In this document: one piece after another, positions 1 through 7,271 of the stretch | Layout of the letters: each line of letters starts with the position of its first letter | How positions within the stretch are numbered: position 1 is the stretch's first letter | NCBI GenBank assembly: GCA_910577645.1 | Contig: CAJTOL010000044.1 | Coordinates: 1 to 22,212, forward strand | Length of the DNA: 22,212 bases | Reading direction: 5' to 3' | Source of the DNA: an uncultured Lachnospiraceae bacterium | Lineage (GTDB): Bacteria > Bacillota > Clostridia > Lachnospirales > Lachnospiraceae | Made by a program: the position numbers and the translations under genes | Notes under the pieces: generated by a model | Seen by the model: the letters and a program-made list of their open reading frames with translations, nothing else | What the model was told of the DNA's origin: nothing | The model's database searches: none

Positions 1-550
1 ATCCGACTTCATCTCCCACCCCTATACTTTCCAGATTCTTTTTATAAATCTCCAATTCATAAGTTTTCCCACTGCGCTGGTCTGTCCTCCGCTCCGAATG
101 GTGATAAGTCAATCCACAGGATAAGGCCAGTGCCCTTGAAGCAAGATTCTCTGCCCGCGTAGAATAATAAAACTCCTGCCCGTCTAAAGAAATACAGTAT
201 TCCATCAATAAACGCAGTATCTGTTTTCCATATCCCCTTCCCACATACTCCGGCCCCAGAGCAATACCAGTCTCATGAAAAATATGCGGCTCTGTTTCCT
301 CCACTCCGGCAAAACCAATGGCCTGCCCGCTGCCCCTCTCATAGACCAGCCACGCATCATGGGTTTCCTGCCACGCAATCGTCCTCTGTATCCTCTCCCT
401 GGCCTCATCCTCATCAGCCGTCACTTTCCATACCATATATTCTGCTGTTTCCGGCCTTGACCAGACATTCCGGTATATCGATCTCCAATCCTCATATTTT
501 GCCTTTCCCAGAATAATATCTTCTGTCTCCATCCTTCCTTCATCCCTCAT
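1..550 (-). CDS. GNAT family N-acetyltransferase (RimJ/RimL-like), 3' end outside window
   Basis: This frame is open without a stop from an ATG at 550 down to base 1, giving 183 residues with the C-terminus cut off by the window edge. The middle carries the acetyl-CoA-binding motif A of GNAT enzymes: LGPEYVGRGYGKQIL, with GRGYGK near residues 104-109. The stretch EFYYSTRAENLASRALALSCGL resembles the N-x-AS-x-x-L helix of RimJ/RimL-type proteins, which acetylate amino groups of small molecules or protein N-termini; the substrate here cannot be told. Length is close to the usual 170-190 residues, so only a few codons should be missing. A second in-frame ATG at 532 (METEDI) is an alternative start. 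The gene begins 11 bp after the stop of a decayed metallo-hydrolase gene and is probably read from the same upstream promoter. The family call is firm; the function is open. Confidence 0.8.
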   Translation of the reverse strand, partial: MRDEGRMETEDIILGKAKYEDWRSIYRNVWSRPETAEYMVWKVTADEDEARERIQRTIAWQETHDAWLVYERGSGQAIGFAGVEETEPHIFHETGIALGPEYVGRGYGKQILRLLMEYCISLDGQEFYYSTRAENLASRALALSCGLTYHHSERRTDQRSGKTYELEIYKKNLESIGVGDEVG

Positions 551-561
551 AAACACCCCCA

Positions 562-841
562 TCACAGCCAGACCGCCCAGTCTCCGTAATCAAAAGTCCC
601 GCTCCCATGACGCAGTTTCCCGCTCTCCTTCAATCCCTGGAAAGCATCCCTCATACGGCCGATAATCTCCGGCTGGACCACGGACGGCCTCCCCTGGAAC
701 ATCTCATAGCAGCCCCAGTTCCTCTTCATGGGCATAGAAATCCGGAAAATATTTATGCCCTCCGATATGGTCCCAATGCCGGTATTCGCTGATGATATAA
801 GTATCCTCATCTATCCTGTCAACAGTAAACCATTTATCCAT
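562..841 (-). pseudogene. Metallo-beta-lactamase-fold hydrolase remnant with internal deletions and a frame change
   Basis: An ATG at 841 sits behind a strong AGGAGGG site and opens MDKWFTVDRIDEDTYIISEY, a typical N-terminus of small clostridial MBL-fold hydrolases. It jumps straight into HWDHIGGHKYF, which is the metal-binding HxHxDH region normally about 40-50 residues further on, so the strand between them and the first His of the motif are missing. That frame stops at 704-706. Another frame continues with YEMFQGRPSVV and ends with KLRHGSGTFDYGDWAVWL, matching the middle and C-terminal tail of the same family. Only about 93 codons remain, against roughly 200 or more for an intact gene. The fold and metal site cannot form, so this is a dead gene. 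It lies between two GNAT genes in one transcription unit. The family assignment rests on recall of motifs. Confidence 0.75.
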
Positions 842-861
842 CTGTTCCCTCCTGAAAGTCT

Positions 862-1344
862 TTATCCCTTTCCACCTGCCGCCTTTTCCATTGTATGGTA
901 ACAGAGATAGTCCCCGCCCCCTGTCTCAATTTTCTCATAGGTTTTTATCCGGTATCCCCGTTTCAAATACATACTTTCCGCCGGAAAAGACGCATCAATA
1001 TGTACTGCATGATATTTCCTGAAAACCATATCTTCCAGAAAATCCATCAGCCTGTTCCCATAACCCTTTGCCTGGTATTCCGGTAAGATAAACAGCCTGC
1101 AGATCGCATTCTCCCGGATACTCCCGGTTCCCACAATTTCCCCCTGCACCACCGCAAAATAGATATCTTCCCTAGCAAGCGCTTCCCTTATCCTCCGTTT
1201 GTTATGCAGGTCCAGAAAAAACTGTACCGCCCCGGAAGGATAATAATGGGGATAGACGGCCTTTATTGTCTTCTCCACGATCTCCGCAACCTTTACCGGA
1301 CATTCCGCCCGCTTTAGCTGCATATCAAAATCTTTATCCCGCAT
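862..1344 (-). CDS. GNAT family N-acetyltransferase
   Basis: A 160-residue single-domain acetyltransferase. The acetyl-CoA-binding motif A is visible as LFILPEYQAKGYGNRL (QAKGYG at about 91-96), preceded by a beta strand that follows GEIVGTGSI, the usual order in GNAT proteins. The C-terminal part (YLKRGYRIKTYEKIE) matches the end of the fold. The ATG at 1344 has a GGGAGG site eight bases upstream, which supports this start. Its stop is 20 bp before the ATG of the decayed MBL gene, so it is the first gene of a three-gene minus-strand unit that ends at the left edge. No frameshift or missing core residue is seen, so it is probably functional. The acetyl acceptor is unknown. Confidence 0.85.
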   Translation of the reverse strand: MRDKDFDMQLKRAECPVKVAEIVEKTIKAVYPHYYPSGAVQFFLDLHNKRRIREALAREDIYFAVVQGEIVGTGSIRENAICRLFILPEYQAKGYGNRLMDFLEDMVFRKYHAVHIDASFPAESMYLKRGYRIKTYEKIETGGGDYLCYHTMEKAAGGKG

Positions 1345-1385
1345 CTGCCCGCCTCCCTGATGGATCGTCTTCCATAACAGACTCT

Positions 1386-1414
1386 ATTATACAGCATATT
1401 CCCAGCCAATGGAA
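1386..1414 (-). promoter_or_regulatory. Possible promoter of the GNAT/MBL/GNAT unit
   Basis: On the minus strand a perfect TATAAT (bases 1386-1391) lies about 40 bp before the ATG at 1344. The hexamer 17 bp upstream (TTCCAT) is a poor -35 match, so this is only a likely -10 element. The AT-rich stretch between about 1390 and 1559 shows nothing coding. Confidence 0.4.
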
Positions 1415-1559
1415 CGGATTTTCTAAGAACTTACCAAAAACAAATCAATACATATACAGCTACAATATACTTACTATAAGAAAACTCCGACATATATCAA
1501 TATACATAAGTATTCCCTATTTTACCTTCAAGCCATATATTACTAACGCTTCCGCCCAT

Positions 1560-2030
1560 TCATCTGGAACACATCATGCCCCATAATGCTCCGTACCGCC
1601 GCCCCTGGCTGCTGACCTTCTCATACCTCTCCCGCGGCGGCTCCAGAATCCCGGCTCCCATAATCCTGACTGGAACTCTTCTGTAAACACCCCGATCCTC
1701 CCGTTTATCCGCCAACACAAGATAGTGAATCTTCTTGATGATACTCTCTGATAAAGGCATTTGATTTTTTACCAAATTCCTCAGTCAAACGTTCTAATTC
1801 CCCTCAGTCAGCGGGCGCCTGGCATCCAGTTCTCTTTTCTTCCTCTATAGCTGTCAGTAAACTTTCTGTTGCTTTAAACCGTCCATCCTCTGGTTTTCCT
1901 GCGTCTGCCAGAATCATCCAACTGCGTCCTTCACGGGTGACACCAGAAACTTTGCCTTCTGCACATAATATGCGGACACGCCTGTCAGAAATCCCCCTTT
2001 CTCTGCAGCCTGTTTTACTGTCATATACAT
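1560..2030 (-). pseudogene. Fic-family protein remnant (HTH-like N-terminus, Fic catalytic part lost)
   Basis: Three frames give pieces of one protein in the correct order. From ATG 2030 the frame reads MYMTVKQAAEKG, the start of a helix-turn-helix-like N-terminus. A missing T at about 1997/1998 (AAAGGGGG where AAATGGGGG is expected) shifts to the frame GISDRRVRILCAEGKVSGV. An indel in the A-run at 1835-1838 shifts again to RELDARRPLTEGELERLTEEF. Near 1772-1776 this joins directly to LVKNQMPLSESIIKKIHYLV followed by DKREDRGVYRRVPVRIMGA, a typical stretch of Fic proteins. The segment with the inhibitory SNAIEGN helix is deleted, and the HPFxxGNGR catalytic loop that would follow is absent; the tail ends in unrelated-looking residues at 1560. 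An intact member would AMPylate or otherwise modify a target protein. This copy cannot. Confidence 0.75.
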
Positions 2031-2056
2031 AAATAGTAACCCTCGCTTTCCAAAAC

Positions 2057-2085
2057 ATTATATCTTATTTTAGGAATAATACCAA
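2057..2085 (-). promoter_or_regulatory. Promoter of the Fic remnant
   Basis: Minus-strand TTGGTA (2080-2085), a 17-bp spacer and a perfect TATAAT (2057-2062) lie 27 bp before the former start at 2030. This is a good sigma-A-type promoter left in front of a dead gene, so the remnant may still be transcribed. Confidence 0.6.
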
Positions 2086-2255
2086 TCCAAAAGGAATCAT
2101 ATTTTCCGTTTTTCGGAATAAAGACAATTCGAAAATGCAATTTCTATTTCCAATTAAATACGATAAGTATTCCTATTGTAAGAAATGCACCCAAAGTCAG
2201 CCTTAGTAGACAGAGGATATGAAATAATTATTATAACCAACCAATATTTACTGTA

Positions 2256-2300
2256 ATACAAAAAGTAATGCCCTAAAAGTCCTGAAACGGCTTTTAGAGC
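2256..2300 (-). terminator. Intrinsic terminator of the YjfB-like gene
   Basis: Read on the minus strand, GCTCTAAAAG (2291-2300) pairs over ten positions, including one G-U, with CTTTTAGGGC (2270-2279) around an 11-nt loop. ATTACTTTTTG follows. It lies about 20 bp after the stop codon at 2322. The stem is AT-rich, so it may be of moderate strength. Confidence 0.65.
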
Positions 2301-2321
2301 ACCCTCTTTCCAAATCTTCCT

Positions 2322-2501
2322 TTAAGCAAGCACATCTAAAATGTGATTACTGGGAGGCATCATCTGTACACTTTCCAGCATATCCACAATAGCCTCTCCG
2401 CTGGCTTCTACTGCATCCATAGCTTTTCCCGCCACGGCAAAGCTTATGTCCAGCCCTAATCTGGCGCTTGAAAGACTCACTCCCATTGCTGCTATATCCA
2501 T
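2322..2501 (-). CDS. YjfB-like putative motility protein
   Basis: A 59-residue protein beginning MDIAAMGVSLSSARLGLDIS and continuing with a helix GKAMDAVEASGEAIVDMLES. This matches the small YjfB-type family described as putative motility proteins, about 60 residues long and usually starting MDIAA. The biochemical role is unknown. The open frame extends upstream to 2597, but that ATG has no close ribosome binding site and lies upstream of the promoter seen at 2541-2570, so the start at 2501 is preferred. An AAAGGA site stands about 11 nt before it, a little far. The gene is alone in its unit, with its own promoter and terminator, and is divergent from the comFB-like gene. No flagellar genes are in the window. 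Confidence 0.7.
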   Translation of the reverse strand: MDIAAMGVSLSSARLGLDISFAVAGKAMDAVEASGEAIVDMLESVQMMPPSNHILDVLA

Positions 2502-2540
2502 AATTTTCTCAGTCCTTTCTCCCATTAGACATAAATGCTT

Positions 2541-2570
2541 ACTATAAAGAATATCGGAGGATTTTTCCAA
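2541..2570 (-). promoter_or_regulatory. Promoter of the YjfB-like gene
   Basis: Minus-strand TTGGAA (2565-2570), an 18-bp spacer and TATAGT (2541-2546) lie 40 bp before the ATG at 2501. The position supports the shorter reading of the gene. Confidence 0.5.
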
Positions 2571-2596
2571 ATCATAAGGGATTCCCTTCATTTTCA

Positions 2597-2625
2597 TTGT
2601 ATTTTATCGGCCTCTATGATATAAT
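2597..2625 (+). promoter_or_regulatory. Extended -10 promoter of comFB/tmcAL
   Basis: A perfect TATAAT at 2620-2625 is preceded by TGA, giving the extended TGnTATAAT form. TTGTAT stands at 2597-2602 with a 17-bp spacer. The predicted leader to the ATG at 2717 is about 85 nt and shows no recognisable riboswitch. Confidence 0.6.
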
Positions 2626-2716
2626 ATGAACACTTAACCGGGTATTTTCCGGCCATGTGGCAGGCAGCGTTAAGCATAGCATGTCGATTCATTATTATAC
2701 TAGGAGGTATGGTATT

Positions 2717-2977
2717 ATGAATTATAAAAATGTAATGGAAACTCTGGTAGAGGAAACCTATGATAAAGTCGGTTCTTCTCTGGACTGCTGTAATTGTTCC
2801 CGATGTCGCGATGATATCATCGCCTATGCATTGAATCAGCTCCCCCCCAAGTATGTGGCCACTCCCCAGGGAGTTATCTATTCCAAAACCTATAGTCTGG
2901 GAATCCAGCATAATGCGGATATTATGGCGGCGCTGATGAAGGGGGCAAATATTGTAAAAGGCAATCCCAGGCATTGA
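2717..2977 (+). CDS. ComFB-like late competence protein
   Basis: An 86-residue protein of the ComFB type. It begins MNYKNVMETLVEETYDKV, followed by a cysteine cluster at residues 24, 25, 27 and 30 (CCNCSRC), which is likely metal-binding, and then DDIIAYALNQLPPKYV, the conserved core of the family. Members sit in competence operons of Bacillus, and cyanobacterial members have been reported to bind cyclic di-GMP; neither role is shown here. The start at 2717 is set by AGGAGG with a 9-base spacer; an upstream in-frame ATG at 2657 adds residues that fit no family. tmcAL follows 17 bp later, and the divergent neighbour is a putative motility protein. The family call is good, the function open. 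Confidence 0.8.
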   Translation: MNYKNVMETLVEETYDKVGSSLDCCNCSRCRDDIIAYALNQLPPKYVATPQGVIYSKTYSLGIQHNADIMAALMKGANIVKGNPRH

Positions 2978-2994
2978 TATCGGGTCCTTCCAAT

Positions 2995-4317
2995 ATGAAA
3001 GTAACCGGAATTATCGCAGAATACAACCCCTTTCACTCCGGCCATGCCTATCACATCCAAAAAGCCAGGGAGCTCACCGGAGCAGATTATATTGTGGTTG
3101 CCATGAGCGGTGATTTTGTCCAGAGAGGCGGTCCTGCTGTTTTCGATAAATATATTCGGGCTCAAATGGCTCTCCTTGGCGGAGTGGATCTGGTGTTGGA
3201 GCTTCCCTGTGCCTTTGCCTGCAGTACTGCCCAGGAGTTTGCAGGCTGCGGAGTGGCTCTGCTCAATCAGCTTGGCGTGGTAAATTATCTGTGTTTTGGA
3301 AGCGAGTGCGGGGATATCCATGAATTAAAAAGGGCTGTAGCCTTTATGGATGAGGAACCTCCAGGCTATTCCGCCGTCCTCCAAAAGCACTTAAAAGAAG
3401 GGGCATCTTTTCCTGCCGCCAGACAGACCGCTTTTGAGGCAGTCTGGGGAACGGGAAACAGATGGCCCTTTGACCATCTTCTCTCCAGCCCCAACAACAT
3501 TTTAGGGCTGGAATACTGCAAAGCCATCCAGAGCCAGCGCGCTTCCTTAACTCCTGTAACGGTTTTACGACAAGGAGCCGGATACCACGAGCCCATGGCC
3601 TCCCCTTCCCATAAAGAGCCGGGCCGATTTGCTTCCGCCTCCGGGATTCGTCAGGCTCTGTATGAAGAATTCCCCTACGGAGAATGGAAAGACAATAATT
3701 TGGAGAACAGCGGAATTTCCTCTTTTGAGACATTTAGCGGAACTCCTTATCTTCCGCCTGCAGTCCGCAGTCTTTTCTCTCAGTCCAGGCCTTTATGGCC
3801 GGAAGACTTCTCTGCCCTGCTAAATCAGAAAATTTTAGATGCTGTAAGCCTTTGCCAGTCCGATCCCTTTTCCCAATATTCGGATTTTTCTCTGGACTTG
3901 TCTCAAAGGCTTAAAAAGTTTGCCCTGGACTTTTCCGGCTGGGAAGACAGGGTTGTCCAGTTAAAGACCAGGCAGTATACCTATACCCGGGTAAACCGGG
4001 CATTAACCAGGCTTTTACTTGGCCTGAAAAAAGACGCCATCCAGGATTTTAAAAAGAGAAATTATGTTTTCTACGCCAGAATATTAGGATTTCGCCGGAC
4101 AGCGGCTCCGCTCCTTACAGAAATTAAAAAGAGCAGCCGGATTCCCCTGATTTCCAGTCCCTCGGCTGCTCTCCATATTTTATCTGATCCGGCTCTTCAT
4201 CAGCTGAACCAGGACCTGTATGCAAGTCATCTCTATCAATGCGCCTATGAACAGCGCTACCACACAGACGGCAAGGCAATAAGAAACGAATTTAATCGGA
4301 AAATGTTGGTACTGTAA
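2995..4317 (+). CDS. tmcAL: tRNA(Met) cytidine acetate ligase TmcAL
   Basis: A 440-residue protein that starts MKVTGIIAEYNPFHSGHAYH. The N-terminal nucleotidyltransferase-like fold carries the HSGH signature at about 14-17, followed by AMSGDFVQRGGPAVFDKY and LVLELPCAFACSTAQEFA, all hallmarks of TmcAL (formerly YlbM/DUF795). In Bacillus the enzyme uses ATP and acetate to make N4-acetylcytidine at the wobble base of elongator tRNA-Met. A TTG at 2974 would add seven residues and overlap the comFB stop, but the ATG at 2995 fits known N-termini better; neither has a strong ribosome binding site, so translation may be coupled to comFB. The 3' end overlaps the opposing methyltransferase gene by 26 bp. 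Length and motifs are normal. Confidence 0.92.
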   Translation: MKVTGIIAEYNPFHSGHAYHIQKARELTGADYIVVAMSGDFVQRGGPAVFDKYIRAQMALLGGVDLVLELPCAFACSTAQEFAGCGVALLNQLGVVNYLCFGSECGDIHELKRAVAFMDEEPPGYSAVLQKHLKEGASFPAARQTAFEAVWGTGNRWPFDHLLSSPNNILGLEYCKAIQSQRASLTPVTVLRQGAGYHEPMASPSHKEPGRFASASGIRQALYEEFPYGEWKDNNLENSGISSFETFSGTPYLPPAVRSLFSQSRPLWPEDFSALLNQKILDAVSLCQSDPFSQYSDFSLDLSQRLKKFALDFSGWEDRVVQLKTRQYTYTRVNRALTRLLLGLKKDAIQDFKKRNYVFYARILGFRRTAAPLLTEIKKSSRIPLISSPSAALHILSDPALHQLNQDLYASHLYQCAYEQRYHTDGKAIRNEFNRKMLVL

Positions 4318-5524
4318 GCCCTTTCCCTTCGTTTTCCTCCACAGGCAAAAGCTCTCTGCACAAAGCAGGCTTTATGTGAAGGAACTTTGTAATCTCCCGT
4401 ATTTCCTTTTCGTTATCCTTTCTGCTTCCCTGGTATACCGCCCGTATCAGGATATTCTTTGGCGTATGTTCCATGTCGATAAACTCTAAAAGCTGAGTCC
4501 TGTATCCCTGGTTTTCCAGGACTTCTGCCCTCAGGGCATCCGTATAAAGGGCCGCCATCCGTTCCTTTATAATGCCGTAGTGAAAAACCGGATCCAGAAG
4601 CTCATTTTTCATCTGAGTATTCAGTTCATGCTGACAGCAGGGCACAGACAGGATCACCTTAGCGCCCCATCGTACCGCCTTTGCCAAAGCATAGTCTGTG
4701 GCGGTATCGCAGGCATGAAGGGTTACCACCATATCCACCTGGCTGACGCCCTCATACCCGGCAATATCCCCGTGGTAAAACTGCAGGGTTTCATAGCCGT
4801 ATTTATGGCTCAGCTCATTGCAGTGCCGGATAACTTCTCTCTTTAAATCCAGTCCGATAATTCGGATGGGATAGCCCATCTTTTCTTTCAGATAGTAATA
4901 CATGGCAAAAGTCAGATAGGACTTTCCGCATCCAAAATCAATAATCACTGTCTCCCTGGATTTGTCCAGACGCGGAAGAACGTCTTCCACAAACTCCAGA
5001 AACCGGTTAATCTGGCGGAATTTGTCATAGCGGGATCGGACAATCTGTCCCTCCGCCGTCATAACGCCTAAGTCCACCAAAAACGGCACCGGGGTTCCCT
5101 CCTCCAGCACATAGCGCTTTGAACGGTTATGGGCCAGACGGGACAGCTTCTCCTGCCTGGACAGAGGGCTTATTTTAGGCGATTCTCCCGGAGATGTTTT
5201 CTTTTCCCGAACCTTCACCGTCATCTTTCCCTTTTTGCTTACCAGCGCCTGCACAGTTCCCAACGAGGATTTCAAATCCATCTGCTTCATTTGTTTTTCC
5301 AGCAAAGCCATAACATAGGCCTCTGTCTGGACTGCGTTCAGGTTTTTATGGAATACCTGATTTCCTGAAAATTCCTCTGCCTGGAATTTCAGGCTTTCCT
5401 GAATCACCACCGGCCTTATCTGAACTTTTAACAGTTTCTCCCTGTCCCGGGAGTTGCTTAAAACAATCCCCTGTAAATCCTCATTTAAAAACTGTTTCAA
5501 AGCGTCAGAAAGCTGCTTTTCCAT
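4292..5524 (-). CDS. Class I SAM-dependent methyltransferase (METTL25/RRNAD1-like)
   Basis: A 410-residue protein with a long N-terminal region (about 1-130) and a Rossmann-type methyltransferase domain. Motif I is VIIDFGCGKSYLTF (DFGCGKS at 196-202). The acidic residue after strand 2 is in IIGLDLKREVI, and the later TLHACDTATD and LSVPCCQHELN segments are typical of the group related to eukaryotic METTL25/RRNAD1. The cofactor is S-adenosylmethionine; the substrate, possibly an RNA or protein, cannot be told. The N-terminal part has no clear match. An AAGGAG site supports the ATG at 5524. It is the last gene of a minus-strand series, 40 bp behind the UPF0210 gene. No separate terminator is seen; the stop lies inside the opposing tmcAL gene. 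Confidence 0.8.
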   Translation of the reverse strand: MEKQLSDALKQFLNEDLQGIVLSNSRDREKLLKVQIRPVVIQESLKFQAEEFSGNQVFHKNLNAVQTEAYVMALLEKQMKQMDLKSSLGTVQALVSKKGKMTVKVREKKTSPGESPKISPLSRQEKLSRLAHNRSKRYVLEEGTPVPFLVDLGVMTAEGQIVRSRYDKFRQINRFLEFVEDVLPRLDKSRETVIIDFGCGKSYLTFAMYYYLKEKMGYPIRIIGLDLKREVIRHCNELSHKYGYETLQFYHGDIAGYEGVSQVDMVVTLHACDTATDYALAKAVRWGAKVILSVPCCQHELNTQMKNELLDPVFHYGIIKERMAALYTDALRAEVLENQGYRTQLLEFIDMEHTPKNILIRAVYQGSRKDNEKEIREITKFLHIKPALCRELLPVEENEGKGLTVPTFSD

Positions 5525-5564
5525 ATGCGTTGTTTCTCCTTAAATCCAGGCAGTCCGAAGAGGC

Positions 5565-6929
5565 CTAATTTTTAAAGCTGTGAATGGGAGCCGGAATCCG
5601 TCCTCCTCTGGTAACAAAGGTTTCACAGGAATAACGGTTCACCGGCATTACCGGAGCATAGCCTAACAGGCCGCCAAACTCTACCGTATCTCCTACCGTT
5701 TTTCCGATTACCGGAATTACCCGAACCGCAGTGGTTTTCTGGTTAATCATGCCGATAGCCGCCTCGTCTGCAATAATCCCTGCAATAGTAGTATCCGGGG
5801 TATCTCCGGGAATGGCAATCATATCCAGTCCCACAGAGCATACGCAGGTCATGGCTTCCAATTTTTCCAGGGTTAAAGCTCCCATGGAAACGGCGTCAAT
5901 CATCCCCTGATCCTCGCTGACCGGGATAAATGCACCGGAAAGCCCGCCTACATAGGAGGATGCCATAATTCCCCCCTTCTTTACCTGATCATTAAGCATA
6001 GCAAGGGCCGCGGTGGTTCCGGGAGCCCCTACCCGCTCCAACCCCATTTCCTCCAGAATCTCTGCCACGCTGTCGCCGACAGCCGGGGTAGGAGCCAAAG
6101 ATAAATCGATAATTCCAAAAGGAACATTCAGCCGGCTGGATGCCTCCTGGGCTACCAGCTGTCCTACCCGGGTGATCTTAAATGCAATCTTTTTAATGGT
6201 CTCACAGAGAACCTCAAAGTTCTCTCCCCTGGCCTTTTCAAGAGCCGTCTTTACCACGCCGGGTCCGCTGACACCTACATTAATAATCACATCTGCTTCC
6301 GTAACCCCATGAAATGCGCCTGCCATAAACGGATTGTCATCCGGCGCGTTACAGAATACCACCAGCTTGGCGCAGCCTAAGGAATCATTGTCCCTGGTGG
6401 CTTCTGCAGTTCTTTTTACAATCTCCCCCATAAGCCTGATGGCATCCATATCCAGCCCGGTCTTGGTGGAACCTACATTGACGGAACTGCACACCCGCTC
6501 AGTCTGGGCAAGGGCCTGAGGGATGGAAAGCATCAGGTTTTTATCTGCCATAGTCATTCCCTTGTTTACCAGTGCAGAATAACCTCCGATAAAATTTACC
6601 CCAACCTCCTTGGCCGCCTTGTCCAGGGTTTTTGCAATGGTTACAAAATCCTCCGGAGTCCTGCAGGCAGAAGCGCCTACTAAGGCAATAGGGGTTACGG
6701 AAATACGCTTATTGACAATGGGAATTCCGAAATCTCTGGAAATAGCCTCCCCGGTGGATACCAGATCCCTGGCAAGAGTGGTAATCTTTTTGTAAATTTT
6801 TTCGTTTACTGTGTCCAGATTTCCGTCTGCACAGTCCAGCAGGCTGATGCCCATGGTAATGGTACGGACATCCAGATTTTCCTGCTCAATCATCTTGTTG
6901 GTCTCGTTTACTTCGTAAATATTAATCAT
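5565..6929 (-). CDS. UPF0210 / PFL-like family protein (DUF711)
   Basis: A 454-residue protein whose start (MINIYEVNETNKMIEQENL, then DVRTITMGISLLDC) is the conserved opening of the UPF0210 (DUF711) family, named PFL family for a fold related to pyruvate formate-lyase. Other conserved blocks are ISVTPIALVGAS, FIGGYSALVNKGMT, NVGVSGPGVV and GLDMIAIPGDTP. There is no glycyl-radical RVSGY-type motif in view, and no reaction is established. The gene lies 27 bp downstream of an ACT-domain gene; this pair is conserved across many Firmicutes, which suggests that the ACT protein senses a small molecule for it. Length is usual for the family and no disruption is seen. Family certain, function unknown. 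Confidence 0.9.
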   Translation of the reverse strand: MINIYEVNETNKMIEQENLDVRTITMGISLLDCADGNLDTVNEKIYKKITTLARDLVSTGEAISRDFGIPIVNKRISVTPIALVGASACRTPEDFVTIAKTLDKAAKEVGVNFIGGYSALVNKGMTMADKNLMLSIPQALAQTERVCSSVNVGSTKTGLDMDAIRLMGEIVKRTAEATRDNDSLGCAKLVVFCNAPDDNPFMAGAFHGVTEADVIINVGVSGPGVVKTALEKARGENFEVLCETIKKIAFKITRVGQLVAQEASSRLNVPFGIIDLSLAPTPAVGDSVAEILEEMGLERVGAPGTTAALAMLNDQVKKGGIMASSYVGGLSGAFIPVSEDQGMIDAVSMGALTLEKLEAMTCVCSVGLDMIAIPGDTPDTTIAGIIADEAAIGMINQKTTAVRVIPVIGKTVGDTVEFGGLLGYAPVMPVNRYSCETFVTRGGRIPAPIHSFKN

Positions 6930-6956
6930 CGGTTTTACCGCCTTTCTGCCTGTTTC

Positions 6957-7229
6957 TTAGATTCTGTGCATCTTGGTAAAGATTTCTTCTCTCTGGCATT
7001 TTACGGTAACTCCCATCTCACAGCCGATTTCGTCCAGACTTTTTGACATCTCTTCAAAGGATGCCGTGGCTTTCTGCATATCTACAATCATCATCATATT
7101 AAAAAATTCCTGGACAATGGTCTGGGAAATATCCAGAATGTTAATATGATTTTCTGCCAGACAGGCACAAACCTTTGCAATAATACCAACTGTGTCTTTT
7201 CCTACTACTGTAATGATTACCTTGCTCAT
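6957..7229 (-). CDS. ACT-domain protein (UPF0237)
   Basis: A 90-residue stand-alone ACT domain. It opens MSKVIITVVGKDTVGIIAKV, with the glycine turn (GKDTVGI) that forms the ligand pocket in ACT dimers, then NHINILDISQTIV and a second half FNMMMIVDMQ. Proteins of this type (UPF0237) resemble GcvR-like regulators and bind amino acids or related small molecules; the ligand is unknown. It has an AGAGGAG ribosome site before the ATG and is followed 27 bp later by the UPF0210 gene, its usual partner. It starts 42 bp after the WalJ-like gene, so it probably belongs to the coaE-led unit. Confidence 0.9.
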   Translation of the reverse strand: MSKVIITVVGKDTVGIIAKVCACLAENHINILDISQTIVQEFFNMMMIVDMQKATASFEEMSKSLDEIGCEMGVTVKCQREEIFTKMHRI

Positions 7230-7271
7230 GTTCTCTCTCCTCTTAGAATTGATGGGTAAATTTTTTTCATA

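Noticed and set aside
205..414. Minus-strand arginine-rich open frame within the left-edge gene
   Set aside because: It is a shifted reading of the GNAT gene, whose own frame is open from 550 to 1 and carries the acetyl-CoA motif.
1804..2058. A stand-alone 84-residue DNA-binding protein or a toxin-antitoxin pair with 1560-1775
   Set aside because: The pieces join in order into one Fic-type protein once two small indels are allowed, so a broken single gene explains both.
2085..2250. Possible small RNA or repeat in the AT-rich gap
   Set aside because: Only scattered AT-rich short repeats are seen, with no promoter-terminator pair that would delimit an RNA gene.
2974..2994. TTG start for TmcAL overlapping the comFB stop
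   Set aside because: The ATG at 2995 reproduces the family N-terminus, and the TTG adds seven residues without a better ribosome site.
2594..3321. Minus-strand open frames opposite comFB and tmcAL
   Set aside because: They lie antisense to two well-recognised genes, have no ribosome site and match no family.
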